Part shown: positions 1 through 9,226 of the stretch, one piece after another
How the letters are laid out: each line of letters begins with the position of its first letter
Numbering within the stretch: the first letter of the stretch is position 1
Program-made: the position numbers and the translations under genes
The notes under the pieces: generated by a model
What the model was told of the DNA's origin: nothing
The model's database searches: none
The model's input: the letters and a program-made list of their open reading frames with translations, nothing else
NCBI RefSeq assembly: GCF_030209755.1
Contig: NZ_JARVRH010000013.1
Span: 62,001-126,000 of the forward strand
Direction: 5' to 3'
DNA from: Arthrobacter sp. efr-133-TYG-118
Lineage (GTDB): Bacteria > Actinomycetota > Actinomycetes > Actinomycetales > Micrococcaceae
Length of the DNA: 64,000 bases

Positions 1-108
1 TCCCGTTGCAGCGTCCAGGCGTCCGGTCCACCCGAAGCCAATCCACGGGGTACCGCACCCACTAGTTCAAAGCCGGCGAAACGACCGCTTGAAAGCCCGA
101 AGAAACGA

Positions 109-142
109 GAGAAGGCCTCGTCCATATGGACGGGGCCTTCTC
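109..142. terminator. Intrinsic terminator hairpin downstream of qcrB
   Basis: GAGAAGGCC at 109-117 pairs with GGCCTTCTC at 134-142. It lies just beyond the qcrB stop codon and can end transcription of the minus-strand respiratory operon. The upper part of the loop (CGTCCATATGGACG) is itself palindromic and extends the stem. Confidence 0.75.
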
Positions 143-159
143 TGTGCTACCTGCGGGAC

Positions 160-1833
160 CTAGTGGCTAAGGCTCTTGTGCTCTTCGCCGGACTCGATGG
201 CCTCATGGTGGCCGTGTCCGTGCGCAGCTTCAAGCTCGGCCGGAGTTGCCGGAGCAACTCGGTCTTCGAAGAACCACTTGGACAACGCCGCGCGGCGCTT
301 CTCCTTGGGGGTGACGACGCCATGCTCGTTCGGCTCGGCCGGCAACGGTGAAGGCGACTCGAAGCCCACAAGCTTGTAGTGCTTGTAGTCGTCCAGTGGC
401 GCGTGTACCTCGATGAACTCGCCATGCGGCAGGCGCACGATGCGACCCGTTTCACGGCCGTGCAGGGCGATCTCGCGGTCCTTGCGCTGCAGCGCAAGGG
501 CTACGCGCTTCGTCACCATGAATGCAAGGATCGGGCCGATGAAGAACAGCGTACGCAGCCAGTACGTGACGTCGTTCAGGGCAACGTGGAAGTGCGTTGC
601 GATGAGGTCCGAACCGGCAGCCGCCCACATGACGCAGTACCAGGTAAAGCCGGCGACACCAATGGCAGTACGGGTAGGAGCGTTGCGGGGACGGTCCAGG
701 ACGTGGTGCTCACGGTTGTCCTTGGTGATCCAGCGTTCGATCCACGGGTACATGAACAGCACCGTGAAAATGATGCCTGCGGGAACCAATGCGGGCAGCA
801 GCACATTCAACGTCAGCACATGGCCGAAGATGATGTATTCGAAGTGGAAGTCGTTGACAACGCCAGGCATGAGTCGCAGGGCACCATCGACGAAGCCGAT
901 GTACCAGTCAGGCTGGGTACCTGCCGACACAGGGGAGGGGTCGTACGGCCCGTAGTTCCAAATCGGGTTGATAGTGAACATCGCAGCCATGAGGGCGACG
1001 ACACCGAACACGATGAAGAAGAAGCCGCCGGCCTTTGCAGCGTAAACCGGTCCCAGGGGGTAACCGACGACGTTGCCGTCGTTGCGACCCGGGCCGGGGT
1101 ACTGCGTGTGCTTGTGCACAACCACCATGAAGAGGTGGATGACGATCATCAGCAGAATCATGGCCGGGACGAGCAGGATGTGCAGCACGTACAGACGGCC
1201 GATGATGGCTGTTCCCGGGAACTCGCCTCCGAAGAGGAAGAACGAGATGTACGTTCCGATCACGGGGATGGACTTGATGACACCGTCGATGATTCGCAGG
1301 CCGTTACCGGAGAGCAGGTCATCGGGGAGCGAATATCCCGTGAAGCCTTCGGCCATGGCCAGGATGAGCAGGACGCCGCCCACTACCCAGTTCATTTCAC
1401 GCGGCTTGCGGAAAGCACCCGTGAAGAAAACGCGCAGCATGTGCACACCAAGCGATGCCACGAACAGCAAGGCCGCCCAGTGGTGTACCTGGCGGAAGAA
1501 CAAGCCGCCGCGAATGTCGAAGGAAATGTTCAGCGACGAGTTGTACGCGACGGACATTTCGACATTGGTCAGCGGCGTGTACGAACCCGCATAGTGGGTC
1601 TCAGCCATGGACGGGTCAAAGAAGAACGTCAGGAAGGTACCCGACATGAGGAGAATGACGAAGGAATACAGCGCCACCTCACCGAACATGAAGGACCAGT
1701 GGTCGGGGAAGACCTTCCGGCCGAATTCACGCAGGATTCCGGATCCGCCGACGCGCTCGTCAACGAAGTCCGTGATCCGGCCAACCTTGGTTTCGGGTAC
1801 GAAGGGGACTTCAGCTGTTGATGAGGCGCTCAT
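160..1833 (-). CDS. qcrB: Cytochrome bc1 complex cytochrome b subunit
   Basis: Membrane cytochrome b of the menaquinol:cytochrome c reductase, carrying the two b hemes and the quinol sites. The protein (557 aa) shows the His-rich heme helix HHWAALLFVASLGVHMLR, and a quinol-oxidation motif that reads PDWY, the actinobacterial form of PEWY. Multiple membrane helices run from about residue 50 to 430, followed by a soluble C-terminal extension with a His-rich tail (HGHGHHE). An in-frame GTG exists at 1842, but the GGGAG ribosome site is properly spaced only for the ATG at 1833. The start overlaps the end of qcrA by 23 nt, which suggests translational coupling. It is the last gene of ctaE-qcrC-qcrA-qcrB. 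Confidence 0.96.
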   Translation of the reverse strand: MSASSTAEVPFVPETKVGRITDFVDERVGGSGILREFGRKVFPDHWSFMFGEVALYSFVILLMSGTFLTFFFDPSMAETHYAGSYTPLTNVEMSVAYNSSLNISFDIRGGLFFRQVHHWAALLFVASLGVHMLRVFFTGAFRKPREMNWVVGGVLLILAMAEGFTGYSLPDDLLSGNGLRIIDGVIKSIPVIGTYISFFLFGGEFPGTAIIGRLYVLHILLVPAMILLMIVIHLFMVVVHKHTQYPGPGRNDGNVVGYPLGPVYAAKAGGFFFIVFGVVALMAAMFTINPIWNYGPYDPSPVSAGTQPDWYIGFVDGALRLMPGVVNDFHFEYIIFGHVLTLNVLLPALVPAGIIFTVLFMYPWIERWITKDNREHHVLDRPRNAPTRTAIGVAGFTWYCVMWAAAGSDLIATHFHVALNDVTYWLRTLFFIGPILAFMVTKRVALALQRKDREIALHGRETGRIVRLPHGEFIEVHAPLDDYKHYKLVGFESPSPLPAEPNEHGVVTPKEKRRAALSKWFFEDRVAPATPAELEAAHGHGHHEAIESGEEHKSLSH

Positions 1834-2893
1834 GCTCGTCACGCTCCCAGTAACTCGGTCCTACAGGTTCTTTGAAATCGCTCGTCGCTACGAGGTAGCC
1901 CTCAGCATCTACCGCGATGGGCAGTTGGGGGAGCGGACGGCTGGCGGGGCCGAAGATAACCTTGCATTCCTTGGTGAGGTCGAAGGTTGACTGGTGGCAC
2001 GGGCACAGCAGGTGGTGCGTTTGCTGCTCATAAAGAGCAACGGGGCAACCGACGTGGGTGCAGATCTTGGAATAGGCAACGATTCCGTTGTAGCTCCAGG
2101 TTTCGCGGCCCTTGGAAATCGTCAAGTCATCCGGGTTGAGGCGCATGAGCAAAACGACGGCCTTGGCCTTCGCGTTGAGCTTGCCCTCCTGGAGTTCGTT
2201 GAGGCCTTCCGGGATCACGTGGAATGCAGAACCGATGGTCACGTCCGATGCCTTGATCGGAGTTCCGTCGGGGTCTCGGGTGAGGCGCTTGAGCTTGCCG
2301 TCCTGGGGAGCCCACATCGTGTGTGCAAGCGTGTTGTCCGGGCGGGGACCCAGGTCACCGAAGACTGCCAAGGCCGGGAGGGGCGCCAGTGCCACAGCAC
2401 CCAAAAGGGTGTTGCGGATCAGCGGGCGGCGCTTGATGCCGGTTTCCTCGACGATGTCCTCGACGATTCGAACGGCTGCCTGGCGGTCTTCCTCGGTGCG
2501 GATGGCGTGGCGCTCTTCCGACACCTCGTGATCCGGCATAAGGGCCTTGGCCCAGTGCACGATGCCGGTGCCGATGCCGAGCATCGCAAATGCGGTGCCA
2601 AGGCCAAGCAACAGGTTTTGGGTGCGGATCGTTGCGATCGTGGAGTCTTGCCCAAGATCGATGGCAAAGTACGACACCAGGAAGATCACCGTGCCGATGA
2701 CGGAAATGCCAAACAGTATGGCCACCTGTCGCTCGGCTCGCTTAGCGGCTCTCGGGTCCGTGTCAGCCAGGCGCAAACGGTGCGGAGGAAGCCCAGGATC
2801 CTGGAACTTCTCCACAACATTCTGACCAGCCGTAGCTACGGTGCCCGAGTGGTTCGGACTGCCGTCACTATGGTTGCCCATAATTCGCCTCAT
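1811..2893 (-). CDS. qcrA: Cytochrome bc1 complex Rieske iron-sulfur subunit
   Basis: Rieske subunit that passes electrons from menaquinol to the c-type heme subunit. The [2Fe-2S] ligands are visible in the C-terminal half as CTHVGC and, about 16 residues later, CPCHQS. The two Cys and two His that hold the cluster and the disulfide Cys are all present. Three hydrophobic segments lie in the first 220 residues, typical of the long actinobacterial form (360 aa), rather than the single anchor of mitochondrial Rieske proteins. It overlaps qcrB and lies 87 bp after qcrC, in one operon. Confidence 0.96.
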   Translation of the reverse strand: MRRIMGNHSDGSPNHSGTVATAGQNVVEKFQDPGLPPHRLRLADTDPRAAKRAERQVAILFGISVIGTVIFLVSYFAIDLGQDSTIATIRTQNLLLGLGTAFAMLGIGTGIVHWAKALMPDHEVSEERHAIRTEEDRQAAVRIVEDIVEETGIKRRPLIRNTLLGAVALAPLPALAVFGDLGPRPDNTLAHTMWAPQDGKLKRLTRDPDGTPIKASDVTIGSAFHVIPEGLNELQEGKLNAKAKAVVLLMRLNPDDLTISKGRETWSYNGIVAYSKICTHVGCPVALYEQQTHHLLCPCHQSTFDLTKECKVIFGPASRPLPQLPIAVDAEGYLVATSDFKEPVGPSYWERDEHERLINS

Positions 2894-2980
2894 CCTTCTC
2901 TCGTTGTCCCGGCCGTAACCGGGTTAATGTTCAATTCAAAACTGCTGTGGGGACAGCAGAAGTTTTCGTAGTGCGCTGGC

Positions 2981-3769
2981 CTAGGACGTACGCGACGTCA
3001 GCCAGATGGTGAAGGCGATGATGACGCCGAGGCCTGCAACCCAGACGAAGAGACCTTCGGAAACCGGACCCAGCGCTCCGAGGTCGGCGCCACCCGGCGA
3101 ACCGTTGGCTTCGATCGTCTTCAGGAAGGTGATGATGTCGCGCTTGCCCTCAGGAGAGATATTGGCGTCGTTGAAGACGGGCATGTTCTGCGGACCCGTT
3201 GCCATGGCCTCGTAGATGTGCTGGCCCGAGACACCGGCCAGTGGTGGTGCGAACTTTCCTCGCGTCAAGGCACCTCCAGCAGCTGCGGCATTGTGGCACA
3301 TCGCGCAGTTCGTACGGAAGAGCTCGCCGCCCTTGGCGGCATCTCCCTTTTCGTCAAGCAGCGATGCGTCGGGAATGGACGGACCAGCACCGAGGGAAGC
3401 GACGTAAGCCGCGAGCTGCTGGGTTTGCTGGTCGTTGAACTGCCGGGGCTTTGCTTGGGCCTGGGGTCCGTTCATCTGCATGGGCATACGGCCGGTGCCA
3501 ACCTGGAAGTCAACTGCAGCAGCACCCACACCGACCAGCGAGGGGCCGTCCTTGGTTCCGCTGGCGCCCATGCCGTGGCAGGTGGCGCAGTTGGCTGCGA
3601 AGAGCTTGCCGCCTTCCTGGGCGTCGCTTGCGCTGAAGGTAGTGGTGTCTGCCTTCGCCTGGTTGACCGTTGTGGCAACGGCGTAGAGCCCACCAGTGAC
3701 GAGGAGTCCCATCAGCAGCAGCGCAATGGCTGCCAGTGGATGACGTCGCTTCTGCGAGAGTGCCTTCAC
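2981..3769 (-). CDS. qcrC: Cytochrome bc1 complex diheme cytochrome c subunit
   Basis: Diheme cytochrome c subunit that connects the bc1 complex directly to the aa3 oxidase in actinobacteria, replacing a soluble cytochrome c. Two heme motifs are seen: CATCH at residues 61-65 and CAMCH at 155-159. An N-terminal membrane segment lies at about residues 11-32 and a C-terminal membrane anchor at about 238-256, so the heme domains should face outside. At 262 aa it has the usual length. The gene lies between ctaE and qcrA on the same strand. Confidence 0.96.
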   Translation of the reverse strand: MKALSQKRRHPLAAIALLLMGLLVTGGLYAVATTVNQAKADTTTFSASDAQEGGKLFAANCATCHGMGASGTKDGPSLVGVGAAAVDFQVGTGRMPMQMNGPQAQAKPRQFNDQQTQQLAAYVASLGAGPSIPDASLLDEKGDAAKGGELFRTNCAMCHNAAAAGGALTRGKFAPPLAGVSGQHIYEAMATGPQNMPVFNDANISPEGKRDIITFLKTIEANGSPGGADLGALGPVSEGLFVWVAGLGVIIAFTIWLTSRTS

Positions 3770-3857
3770 GTGGTGGTTCCTTTATTCGATCCTGCGTCGG
3801 CTCCGCGAGCCGCTTCTATAAAATTCATCCTCTTGTCGAACAAGAGTCGGTGCCGGG

Positions 3858-4496
3858 CTACTTCAGTACGTAGATGACCAGGAAGAGGCCAATCCACACA
3901 ACATCGACGAAGTGCCAGTAGTACGAGGTGACGATTGCCGAGGTCGCTTCAAAGTGCCCGAACTTCTTGGCTGCGTATGCACGGCCAATGATGAACAGGA
4001 AGGCGATGAGTCCGCCAATGACGTGGAGACCGTGGAAGCCGGTTGTGATGTAGAACGAGGAACCGTAGGCATTGGCCGAGAGCGTAACGTGCTCGGACAC
4101 AAGCATTGCGTATTCGGTGGTCTGCCCGGCAACGAAGAAGGAGCCCATGATGAACGTCAGGATGAACCATTCGTTCATGCCCCAGCGGGTGAACTGCAGC
4201 ACACCACCTCGACGGCGCGGCTCAAGTCGCTCGGCGGCGAACACGCCCATCTGGCAAGTGAAGGAACTCGACACAAGGACGATCGTGTTTACAAGCGCAA
4301 ACGGGAAGTTGAGCTTGCCGGTTTCTTCCGCCCACAAGGCGCCCGACGTGGAGCGCAGCGTGAAGTACATGGCGAAGAGACCGGCGAAGAACATCAACTC
4401 ACTGGAAAGCCACACAACGGTTCCAACGGAAACCAAATTGGGGCGATTCAGCGTCGGGTGCGCCGGGGTACTGGGGGCATGGGTCGCAGATGTCAC
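3858..4496 (-). CDS. ctaE: Cytochrome c oxidase subunit III
   Basis: Subunit III of the aa3-type terminal oxidase, in a membrane supercomplex with QcrCAB. The protein (212 aa) has the expected helices, with [19 protein letters not shown] near the N-terminus, [12 protein letters not shown] in the middle and [15 protein letters not shown] at the C-terminus. The frame is open 12 codons further upstream, but the GTG at 4496 is preferred: it gives the usual N-terminus (VTSATHAP) and sits 6 nt after a CATAAT box, so the mRNA may be leaderless. First gene of the operon, divergent from trpD. Confidence 0.94.
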   Translation of the reverse strand: MTSATHAPSTPAHPTLNRPNLVSVGTVVWLSSELMFFAGLFAMYFTLRSTSGALWAEETGKLNFPFALVNTIVLVSSSFTCQMGVFAAERLEPRRRGGVLQFTRWGMNEWFILTFIMGSFFVAGQTTEYAMLVSEHVTLSANAYGSSFYITTGFHGLHVIGGLIAFLFIIGRAYAAKKFGHFEATSAIVTSYYWHFVDVVWIGLFLVIYVLK

Positions 4497-4508
4497 AAGG
4501 ACATTATG
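4497..4508 (-). promoter_or_regulatory. -10 element for a leaderless ctaE-qcrCAB transcript
   Basis: On the minus strand CATAAT (4508-4503) is followed by 6 nt and then the GTG start of ctaE, so transcription would begin at or within 1 nt of the start codon. No Shine-Dalgarno sequence is visible. The -35 region is poor (TTGGGA with an 18-nt spacer). Confidence 0.5.
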
Positions 4509-4632
4509 TCTGTAAAAGTCCGGACTTCCCAATGCGAACCGCCATTTGGGGAGACTTTTTCTACAAACACGCGAATTCGCGCGGAAAAGTTCCCGGCGTC
4601 CTTAGCATTGGTCACGGAGCAGGGTGGATCGC

Positions 4633-4644
4633 TAGCATCAAGTG
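4633..4644 (+). promoter_or_regulatory. -10 element for a leaderless trpD transcript
   Basis: TAGCAT at 4633-4638 is followed by 6 nt (CAAGTG) and the GTG at 4645. No ribosome binding site is seen. The -35 is weak. Confidence 0.45.
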
Positions 4645-5703
4645 GTGACTTCACAGGCATCTGCAGAGCAGGCAAGCAACTCGTGGCCCGGACTCATCTC
4701 CGCATTGATCAACGGGCATGACCTCTCGATCGGGAACACGGCATGGGCCATGAACACGATCATGTCCGGGGAAGCCGCCCCTTCCCAGATTGCCGGCTTC
4801 CTGGTTGCCCTGCGCGCCAAAGGGGAAACCGTGGATGAAGTCACCGGACTGGTCGAGGCGATGCTCTCGAACGCCAAAGCTGTGAGCATTCCGGGCGAAA
4901 AGCTTGACATCGTGGGCACAGGCGGCGATCGCCTCAACACAGTCAACATCTCGACGATGGCTGCCCTTGTGGCAGCCGGAGCGGGAGCGCGGGTCGTAAA
5001 GCACGGGAACCGGGCGGCATCGTCGTCGTCGGGTTCCGCCGACGTTCTGGAAGCCTTGGGCGTGAGGCTCGACTTGCCGATCGACCGCGTGGCCCGCAAC
5101 GCCGAAGAGGCAGGGATCACGTTCTGTTTCGCCCAGGTATTCCACCCGTCGTTCCGGCATACCGGTGTTGTGCGGGCGGAACTTGGCATTCCCACGGCCT
5201 TCAATTTCCTGGGACCGATGACCAACCCGGCCCACGTCCAGGCATCAGCCGTGGGTGTTGCCAACGCCACCATGGCGCCGCTGATCGCCGGGGTCCTGGC
5301 GCGCCGGGGGAGCCGGGGATTGGTGTTCCGCGGGGAAGACGGCCTCGATGAACTCACCACCACAGGCCCATCCACGGTGTGGGAAATCAGGAACGGGCAA
5401 GTCACTGAGCAGCGATTCTCGCCGGCCGATCTTGGAATCGCTGCGGCGACCGTCGCCGATCTTCGAGGCGGCAACGCCGAGGCGAATGCCGCCGTCGTGC
5501 GCGAAGTACTTGACGGGAAGCCGGGCCCGGTCCGGGACGCCGTGGTGCTCAACGCCGCCGCGGGCCTGGTGGCCTTCGACACTGCCGCCGACGGGCCGTT
5601 CCTGGAGCGAATGAAGTCGGCCTGGCTGCGGGCTGCGGAATCCATTGATTCCGGAGCGGCTTCCAGGGTCCTCGACACGTGGGTCGGACTCAGCCAAAGC
5701 TAG
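4645..5703 (+). CDS. trpD: Anthranilate phosphoribosyltransferase
   Basis: Transfers phosphoribose from PRPP to anthranilate, the second step of tryptophan synthesis from chorismate. The PRPP-binding loop VGTGGD and the following NISTMAAL are present near residues 90-105, with [18 protein letters not shown] next, all family hallmarks. At 352 aa it is full length. An in-frame GTG lies 3 nt earlier (4642), and the second GTG is chosen because it fits the leaderless promoter spacing. It stands alone here, separate from other trp genes, next to ctaE and an AsnC-domain gene as in other actinobacteria. Confidence 0.95.
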   Translation: MTSQASAEQASNSWPGLISALINGHDLSIGNTAWAMNTIMSGEAAPSQIAGFLVALRAKGETVDEVTGLVEAMLSNAKAVSIPGEKLDIVGTGGDRLNTVNISTMAALVAAGAGARVVKHGNRAASSSSGSADVLEALGVRLDLPIDRVARNAEEAGITFCFAQVFHPSFRHTGVVRAELGIPTAFNFLGPMTNPAHVQASAVGVANATMAPLIAGVLARRGSRGLVFRGEDGLDELTTTGPSTVWEIRNGQVTEQRFSPADLGIAAATVADLRGGNAEANAAVVREVLDGKPGPVRDAVVLNAAAGLVAFDTAADGPFLERMKSAWLRAAESIDSGAASRVLDTWVGLSQS

Positions 5704-5726
5704 GCAAGGCACCAGGATGCTGGCTG

Positions 5727-6008
5727 TTACTGCTCGAAGCCCAGCGAAAACGCGGCGTCCAGATCATGCTGTGAGTAGGCGCGAAAGGCGATGTGCGTGG
5801 TGGTGTGAACCACTGCGGGAACCTTGGAGAGCTTGTCGGCGATGACGTCCGCCAATTCCTCATGCTTCGCCACGCGCGCCACGGCAATAAGGTCCCATTC
5901 CCCTGTGACGGAGTAGACCTCGCTGATCCCTTGGATGGCGGAGATCTCCTCGGCCGTCTCCGGGATGCGTGAAGCGTCGGTCTTGATCAGGACAAAAGCG
6001 GTGATCAC
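5727..6008 (-). CDS. Stand-alone AsnC/Lrp-type effector (RAM) domain protein
   Basis: Small protein (93 aa) made only of the ligand-binding alpha/beta domain of Lrp/AsnC regulators, with no helix-turn-helix. The start MITAFVLIKTDASRIPE and the central VTGEWDLIAVARV are typical. Such proteins form oligomers that bind small effectors such as amino acids; the ligand is unknown here. It converges with trpD with 23 bp between them, and the link to tryptophan is only positional. GTG start, with AAAGG upstream. Confidence 0.85.
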   Translation of the reverse strand: MITAFVLIKTDASRIPETAEEISAIQGISEVYSVTGEWDLIAVARVAKHEELADVIADKLSKVPAVVHTTTHIAFRAYSQHDLDAAFSLGFEQ

Positions 6009-6069
6009 TGGGGGCAGCCTTTCCGAAGTGCAGCAGTGGACGTAGCAAGCCTAGTCCATCGGCGGGTGC

Positions 6070-6468
6070 TTAGGACTGGCCGCTCCGCCGACGGACCCGC
6101 GCCACAAGGGCGATCACTGCACGGTAGCCAAGCAGCAGGATCGCCAAGCTGATCAAGGCGACAATGATGAACGCGAGCACCACGGTCTGTCCGGTAGCCG
6201 CACGCAAAAGCATGCCCACGGCCACAGTTCCAATCCATACGACGACGCCGCACGGCCAAATCTGGAAGGGTGCCCGCCAGGCCCTCACGGCGAGCCACCC
6301 AATCGCGGCACCGGCAAGGAACGGCCAAGCCGTGGCAAAGACCCCGGTCAGCACATCCGCGCGCTGGTGTGCGTCGCGGCCAATGGCCGCGAAGACAAGA
6401 ATGAGAACGGCGTCGGCCAGTCCGGCGACGAGGGCAGTGCGGACCAAGGTTGGCTTCGAAGCAGGCAT
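6070..6468 (-). CDS. DUF3054 family membrane protein
   Basis: A 132-aa integral membrane protein with four hydrophobic segments (about residues 11-30, 45-62, 72-90 and 97-118) and a basic C-terminus (RVRRRSGQS). The pattern ADAVLILVFAAIGR and ATAWPFLAGAAIGW fits the DUF3054 family, whose function is unknown. The open frame extends far upstream but loses membrane character. The ATG at 6468 follows a TAGTGT box by 7 nt, so this start may be leaderless. Confidence 0.8.
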   Translation of the reverse strand: MPASKPTLVRTALVAGLADAVLILVFAAIGRDAHQRADVLTGVFATAWPFLAGAAIGWLAVRAWRAPFQIWPCGVVVWIGTVAVGMLLRAATGQTVVLAFIIVALISLAILLLGYRAVIALVARVRRRSGQS

Positions 6469-6605
6469 GGAAACGACACTATCCCGCACTGATGCCGAAC
6501 TCGAACCGAAGGTCCCCGCACATGCCACCAGACTCTTGAACCAGCGCTGAGTACCGCGGAGGATATGGCTACGACACTTGAAGCGACTATCCCCGGAGGT
6601 GCGAC

Positions 6606-6980
6606 ATGAGGCTGATCCAGGTCGCCCAGCGGGCGGCGGACCTCGACCGGGCGTCGGCGTTCTACTCCCGGCTGCTGGGCAGTGAGCCGAGCGGAAGATT
6701 CGATCCGCCCGGCCTGCTCTTCTTCGATCTCGACGGCGTCCGGCTTCTCCTGGATCGAAGCGCTCCGTCGTCACTGATCTATCTTGACGTAGCCGATCTC
6801 CGGCTCTCTGTTGAAGAACTCCGCGCCGGCGGGGCAAACATCGTCCAGGAACCACAATTGTTCTACAGCCACGTCGACGGGAGCCTCGGGCCGGCCGGAA
6901 CCGACGAATGGATGGCCTTCATCAAGGACAGCGAGGGCAACACAGTGGGCCTCGTTGGCCGCGAGGCGAGCCGGGCCTGA
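6606..6980 (+). CDS. VOC (glyoxalase/dioxygenase-like) family protein
   Basis: A 124-aa protein with the paired beta-alpha-beta-beta-beta fold of the vicinal oxygen chelate superfamily. It opens with VAQRAADLDRASAFYSRLLG, a typical VOC first module, and closes with AFIKDSEGNTVGLVGR, where the Glu would be a metal ligand. A strong GGAGGTG ribosome site precedes the ATG. The substrate is unknown; relatives act in detoxification or bind antibiotics. A second VOC gene follows on the same strand. Confidence 0.85.
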   Translation: MRLIQVAQRAADLDRASAFYSRLLGSEPSGRFDPPGLLFFDLDGVRLLLDRSAPSSLIYLDVADLRLSVEELRAGGANIVQEPQLFYSHVDGSLGPAGTDEWMAFIKDSEGNTVGLVGREASRA

Positions 6981-7099
6981 AAACCGGGACTGCCGCCGTC
7001 GGGCACGAAAAATTTGGCTGTAGATGGTCCCGGCAAGCGCTGTTAACATGACGAAAAGGTAGCTGATCGTGCTGCCCCCAAACACTGAGGAGCCATGTA

Positions 7100-7519
7100 A
7101 TGACCACGAACCTCAACCCCTACATCAGCTTTCGGGACAACGCCAAGGAGGCCATGGCTTTCTACCAATCGGTCTTCGGCGGCGAGCTGACCCAAAGCAC
7201 CTTCGCGGAGTTCCACGCGAGCGAAGACCCCGCCGAGAGCGACAAGATCATGCACTCGGCACTCAAAACAGACAACGGATTGCTGCTCATGGCCGCAGAC
7301 ACCCCCAACAGCATGGATTACAGTCCTGGAAACAACATCTCGGTGTCCCTCAGTGGCGACGACGAAGCGGAACTTCGCGGCTATTGGGACGGACTGGCCG
7401 ACGGCGGGACGGTCACGGTGCCGATGGAGAAGGCGCCGTGGGGGGACATCTTCGGGATGCTGACTGACAAGTTCGGCATTGCTTGGCTGGTCAACGTTTC
7501 GGGAGAGCAGCCTCAGTAA
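7100..7519 (+). CDS. VOC family protein, PhnB/DUF1338-like subgroup
   Basis: A 139-aa VOC protein of the PhnB-like type: NPYISFRDNAKEAMAFYQSVFGGEL at the start (the N-terminal motif spans residues 6-30) and KAPWGDIFGMLTDKFGIAWLVN at the end. These proteins bind small molecules through a vicinal oxygen chelate fold, and many lack metal ligands, so no reaction is assigned. It lies 119 bp after another VOC gene and ends just before a strong terminator shared with the opposing LCP gene. Confidence 0.87.
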   Translation: MTTNLNPYISFRDNAKEAMAFYQSVFGGELTQSTFAEFHASEDPAESDKIMHSALKTDNGLLLMAADTPNSMDYSPGNNISVSLSGDDEAELRGYWDGLADGGTVTVPMEKAPWGDIFGMLTDKFGIAWLVNVSGEQPQ

Positions 7520-7531
7520 CGCGAAAACAGA

Positions 7532-7568
7532 AGCGCCCTCCGCCCCGCAATGCGGGACGGAGGGCGCT
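7532..7568. terminator. Bidirectional terminator between VOC and LCP genes
   Basis: AGCGCCCTCCG pairs with CGGAGGGCGCT in a long GC-rich stem that closes over a second short stem (CCGCAATGCGG). It lies between two converging genes and can serve both. Confidence 0.8.
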
Positions 7569-7580
7569 CTGTCTTCTGGG

Positions 7581-9107
7581 CTATCCGACCGGGTTGGTCG
7601 TCTGGCAGGTCTGGTCCTGGGCGGTCTGGGCGACGACATCGTTGGGCTTGGGGGCCGGAAGTGTCGGCTTGTCGCCTGTGGCGAAGTCTTGACCGGCATA
7701 GAGCTGGACTCCCTGGACACTGGCCACCTGCTGCACGCTCGTCGCCGGCAACCCGAACATCGCAGCGACATCCGCGGCAACATCGGCAAAACCGGCGCCG
7801 TAATAGACCATGGTCTGTGGCCTGGCATCGGCTTGGATCCTGGCCAGCTTCGTGAATCCACCGGCGGAAAGAATCGATCCGATCTCCTGGCTTCTACCGG
7901 TCACACCCGTTCCATTGGCGACGGTAACCGGTTGAAGCGCCTTGTTGTATCCGGCCTTCGGAGCTTCGTTCGATGGAGCAGGGGACGCCGCGGCGCTTGG
8001 TGCGGGCTGGCTGAGGTCCGGGCTCTTCGTCAAGGCTGCAAAGAAGTTGCTCGCCGCCGGTTGGTCGAGGTCGAGCCTGTTGGGATCGGACGCAGCCGGG
8101 ACGTTGGGCACGGTGATGAAGTTGACCTTCGCCGGGTCAATGTTCTTGAGCCTGCCCGCGATCGTCAACAGGGCCGGAACCGAGGCGAGACCGTTGTCGA
8201 CGGTGAGGTTCTTCGTGACTGTATCCGCGATGCCGAGCATCTTCTGGGGGTTTCCGAGTGTTCCGTCAGCCTTCAGCTTCCGCACGAGGGAACCGAGGAA
8301 CGATTGCTGCGCCTTGATCCGTCCGAGGTCTCCGCCATCGGAAAATGCATGGCGGGTGCGCAGGAAGGCCAGGGCCTGGTCGCCTTCCACCTGTGACGTG
8401 CCCTTAGGCAAATGCAATCCGGAGTCGGGGTCGTTGACGGCAGTGCTCACGCAGACGTCAACGCCGCCGACGGCCTTGGATAGTTCGGTCACTGCGTTGA
8501 AGTCGGCCATCATGAAGTGGTCAACCTCCAAACCCGTGAGCTTGTTGACCGTGTCAACAGCACAACCGATGCCTGCCTCGGCCATCGCACTGTTGATCAT
8601 CGCATTTTGGCGTTCAGGGTATTGCTTGCCGGTTTTGTTGTCAGTACAAGCCGGAACGTCGACCAACAAGTCCCGGGGGAAACTGATGACGTTGACATGG
8701 TTGTTGTCCGCGGAAATATCCAGCAACATCATCACGTCGGACTGCCCGTAGCCCGAGGATTGGTCCGTAGTACCGAACTGCCCGTTCTTCCCGCTCCTGG
8801 TATCAGTACCCAGAACAAGGATTTGAAGCCGGTCCTTGCTGTCGTCCACCGGTCCTTCCGTCCTGATGCCACCGGCGCCGAGCGCGGATGACGAGATGTT
8901 GGACTGAAGGCGCCATACCCAGTACCCTCCAAACGCGATCACTGCGATCAGCAACACGGCCACTGCGGCGCTCGTGATTTTGAACCAGCGGGGCGAACGG
9001 CGAAAGCTGAACCGCCGGCTGCGGGCAGCCAGCTTTCCCTGGCCCGGATAGGCGACAGGGGGTGACTGACCCGGCTCCGGGCTGGGTACATCGTGGCGAG
9101 TGACCAA
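7581..9107 (-). CDS. LytR-CpsA-Psr (LCP) family cell-wall glycopolymer ligase with LytR_C domain
   Basis: LCP enzymes attach teichoic acids or other glycopolymers to peptidoglycan from undecaprenyl-phosphate carriers. Seen here: a basic cytoplasmic N-terminus, one membrane anchor (ITSAAVAVLLIAVIAFGGYW), then the LCP domain with LVLGTDTRSG, SDVMMLLDISADNN, VISFPRDLLVDVP and the late ALAFLRTRHAFSDGGDLGR, which carry the acidic and Arg residues of the active site. A Pro/Ala linker leads to a C-terminal LytR_C domain (VTVANGTGVTGRSQEI onward). The TTG at 9107 is preferred because GAGGT lies 9 nt upstream; the frame stays open to 9191. About 508 aa. Confidence 0.9.
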   Translation of the reverse strand: MVTRHDVPSPEPGQSPPVAYPGQGKLAARSRRFSFRRSPRWFKITSAAVAVLLIAVIAFGGYWVWRLQSNISSSALGAGGIRTEGPVDDSKDRLQILVLGTDTRSGKNGQFGTTDQSSGYGQSDVMMLLDISADNNHVNVISFPRDLLVDVPACTDNKTGKQYPERQNAMINSAMAEAGIGCAVDTVNKLTGLEVDHFMMADFNAVTELSKAVGGVDVCVSTAVNDPDSGLHLPKGTSQVEGDQALAFLRTRHAFSDGGDLGRIKAQQSFLGSLVRKLKADGTLGNPQKMLGIADTVTKNLTVDNGLASVPALLTIAGRLKNIDPAKVNFITVPNVPAASDPNRLDLDQPAASNFFAALTKSPDLSQPAPSAAASPAPSNEAPKAGYNKALQPVTVANGTGVTGRSQEIGSILSAGGFTKLARIQADARPQTMVYYGAGFADVAADVAAMFGLPATSVQQVASVQGVQLYAGQDFATGDKPTLPAPKPNDVVAQTAQDQTCQTTNPVG

Positions 9108-9226
9108 AAGGGAACTACCTCTCCAGGGGAAATACGGACGGCCCCCATTGTAGCCGGGGGCTCTGGGAAGGTTCCGTGAGGCCCGCGGCACCCAGTGCAG
9201 GTATCGCGCAATGATTCAATGGGAAC

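Noticed and set aside
379..1821. Long plus-strand open frame opposite qcrB (and similar ones opposite qcrA and the S9 peptidase)
   Set aside because: Antisense shadow of a confidently identified gene; low-complexity charged translation, typical of GC-rich codon bias.
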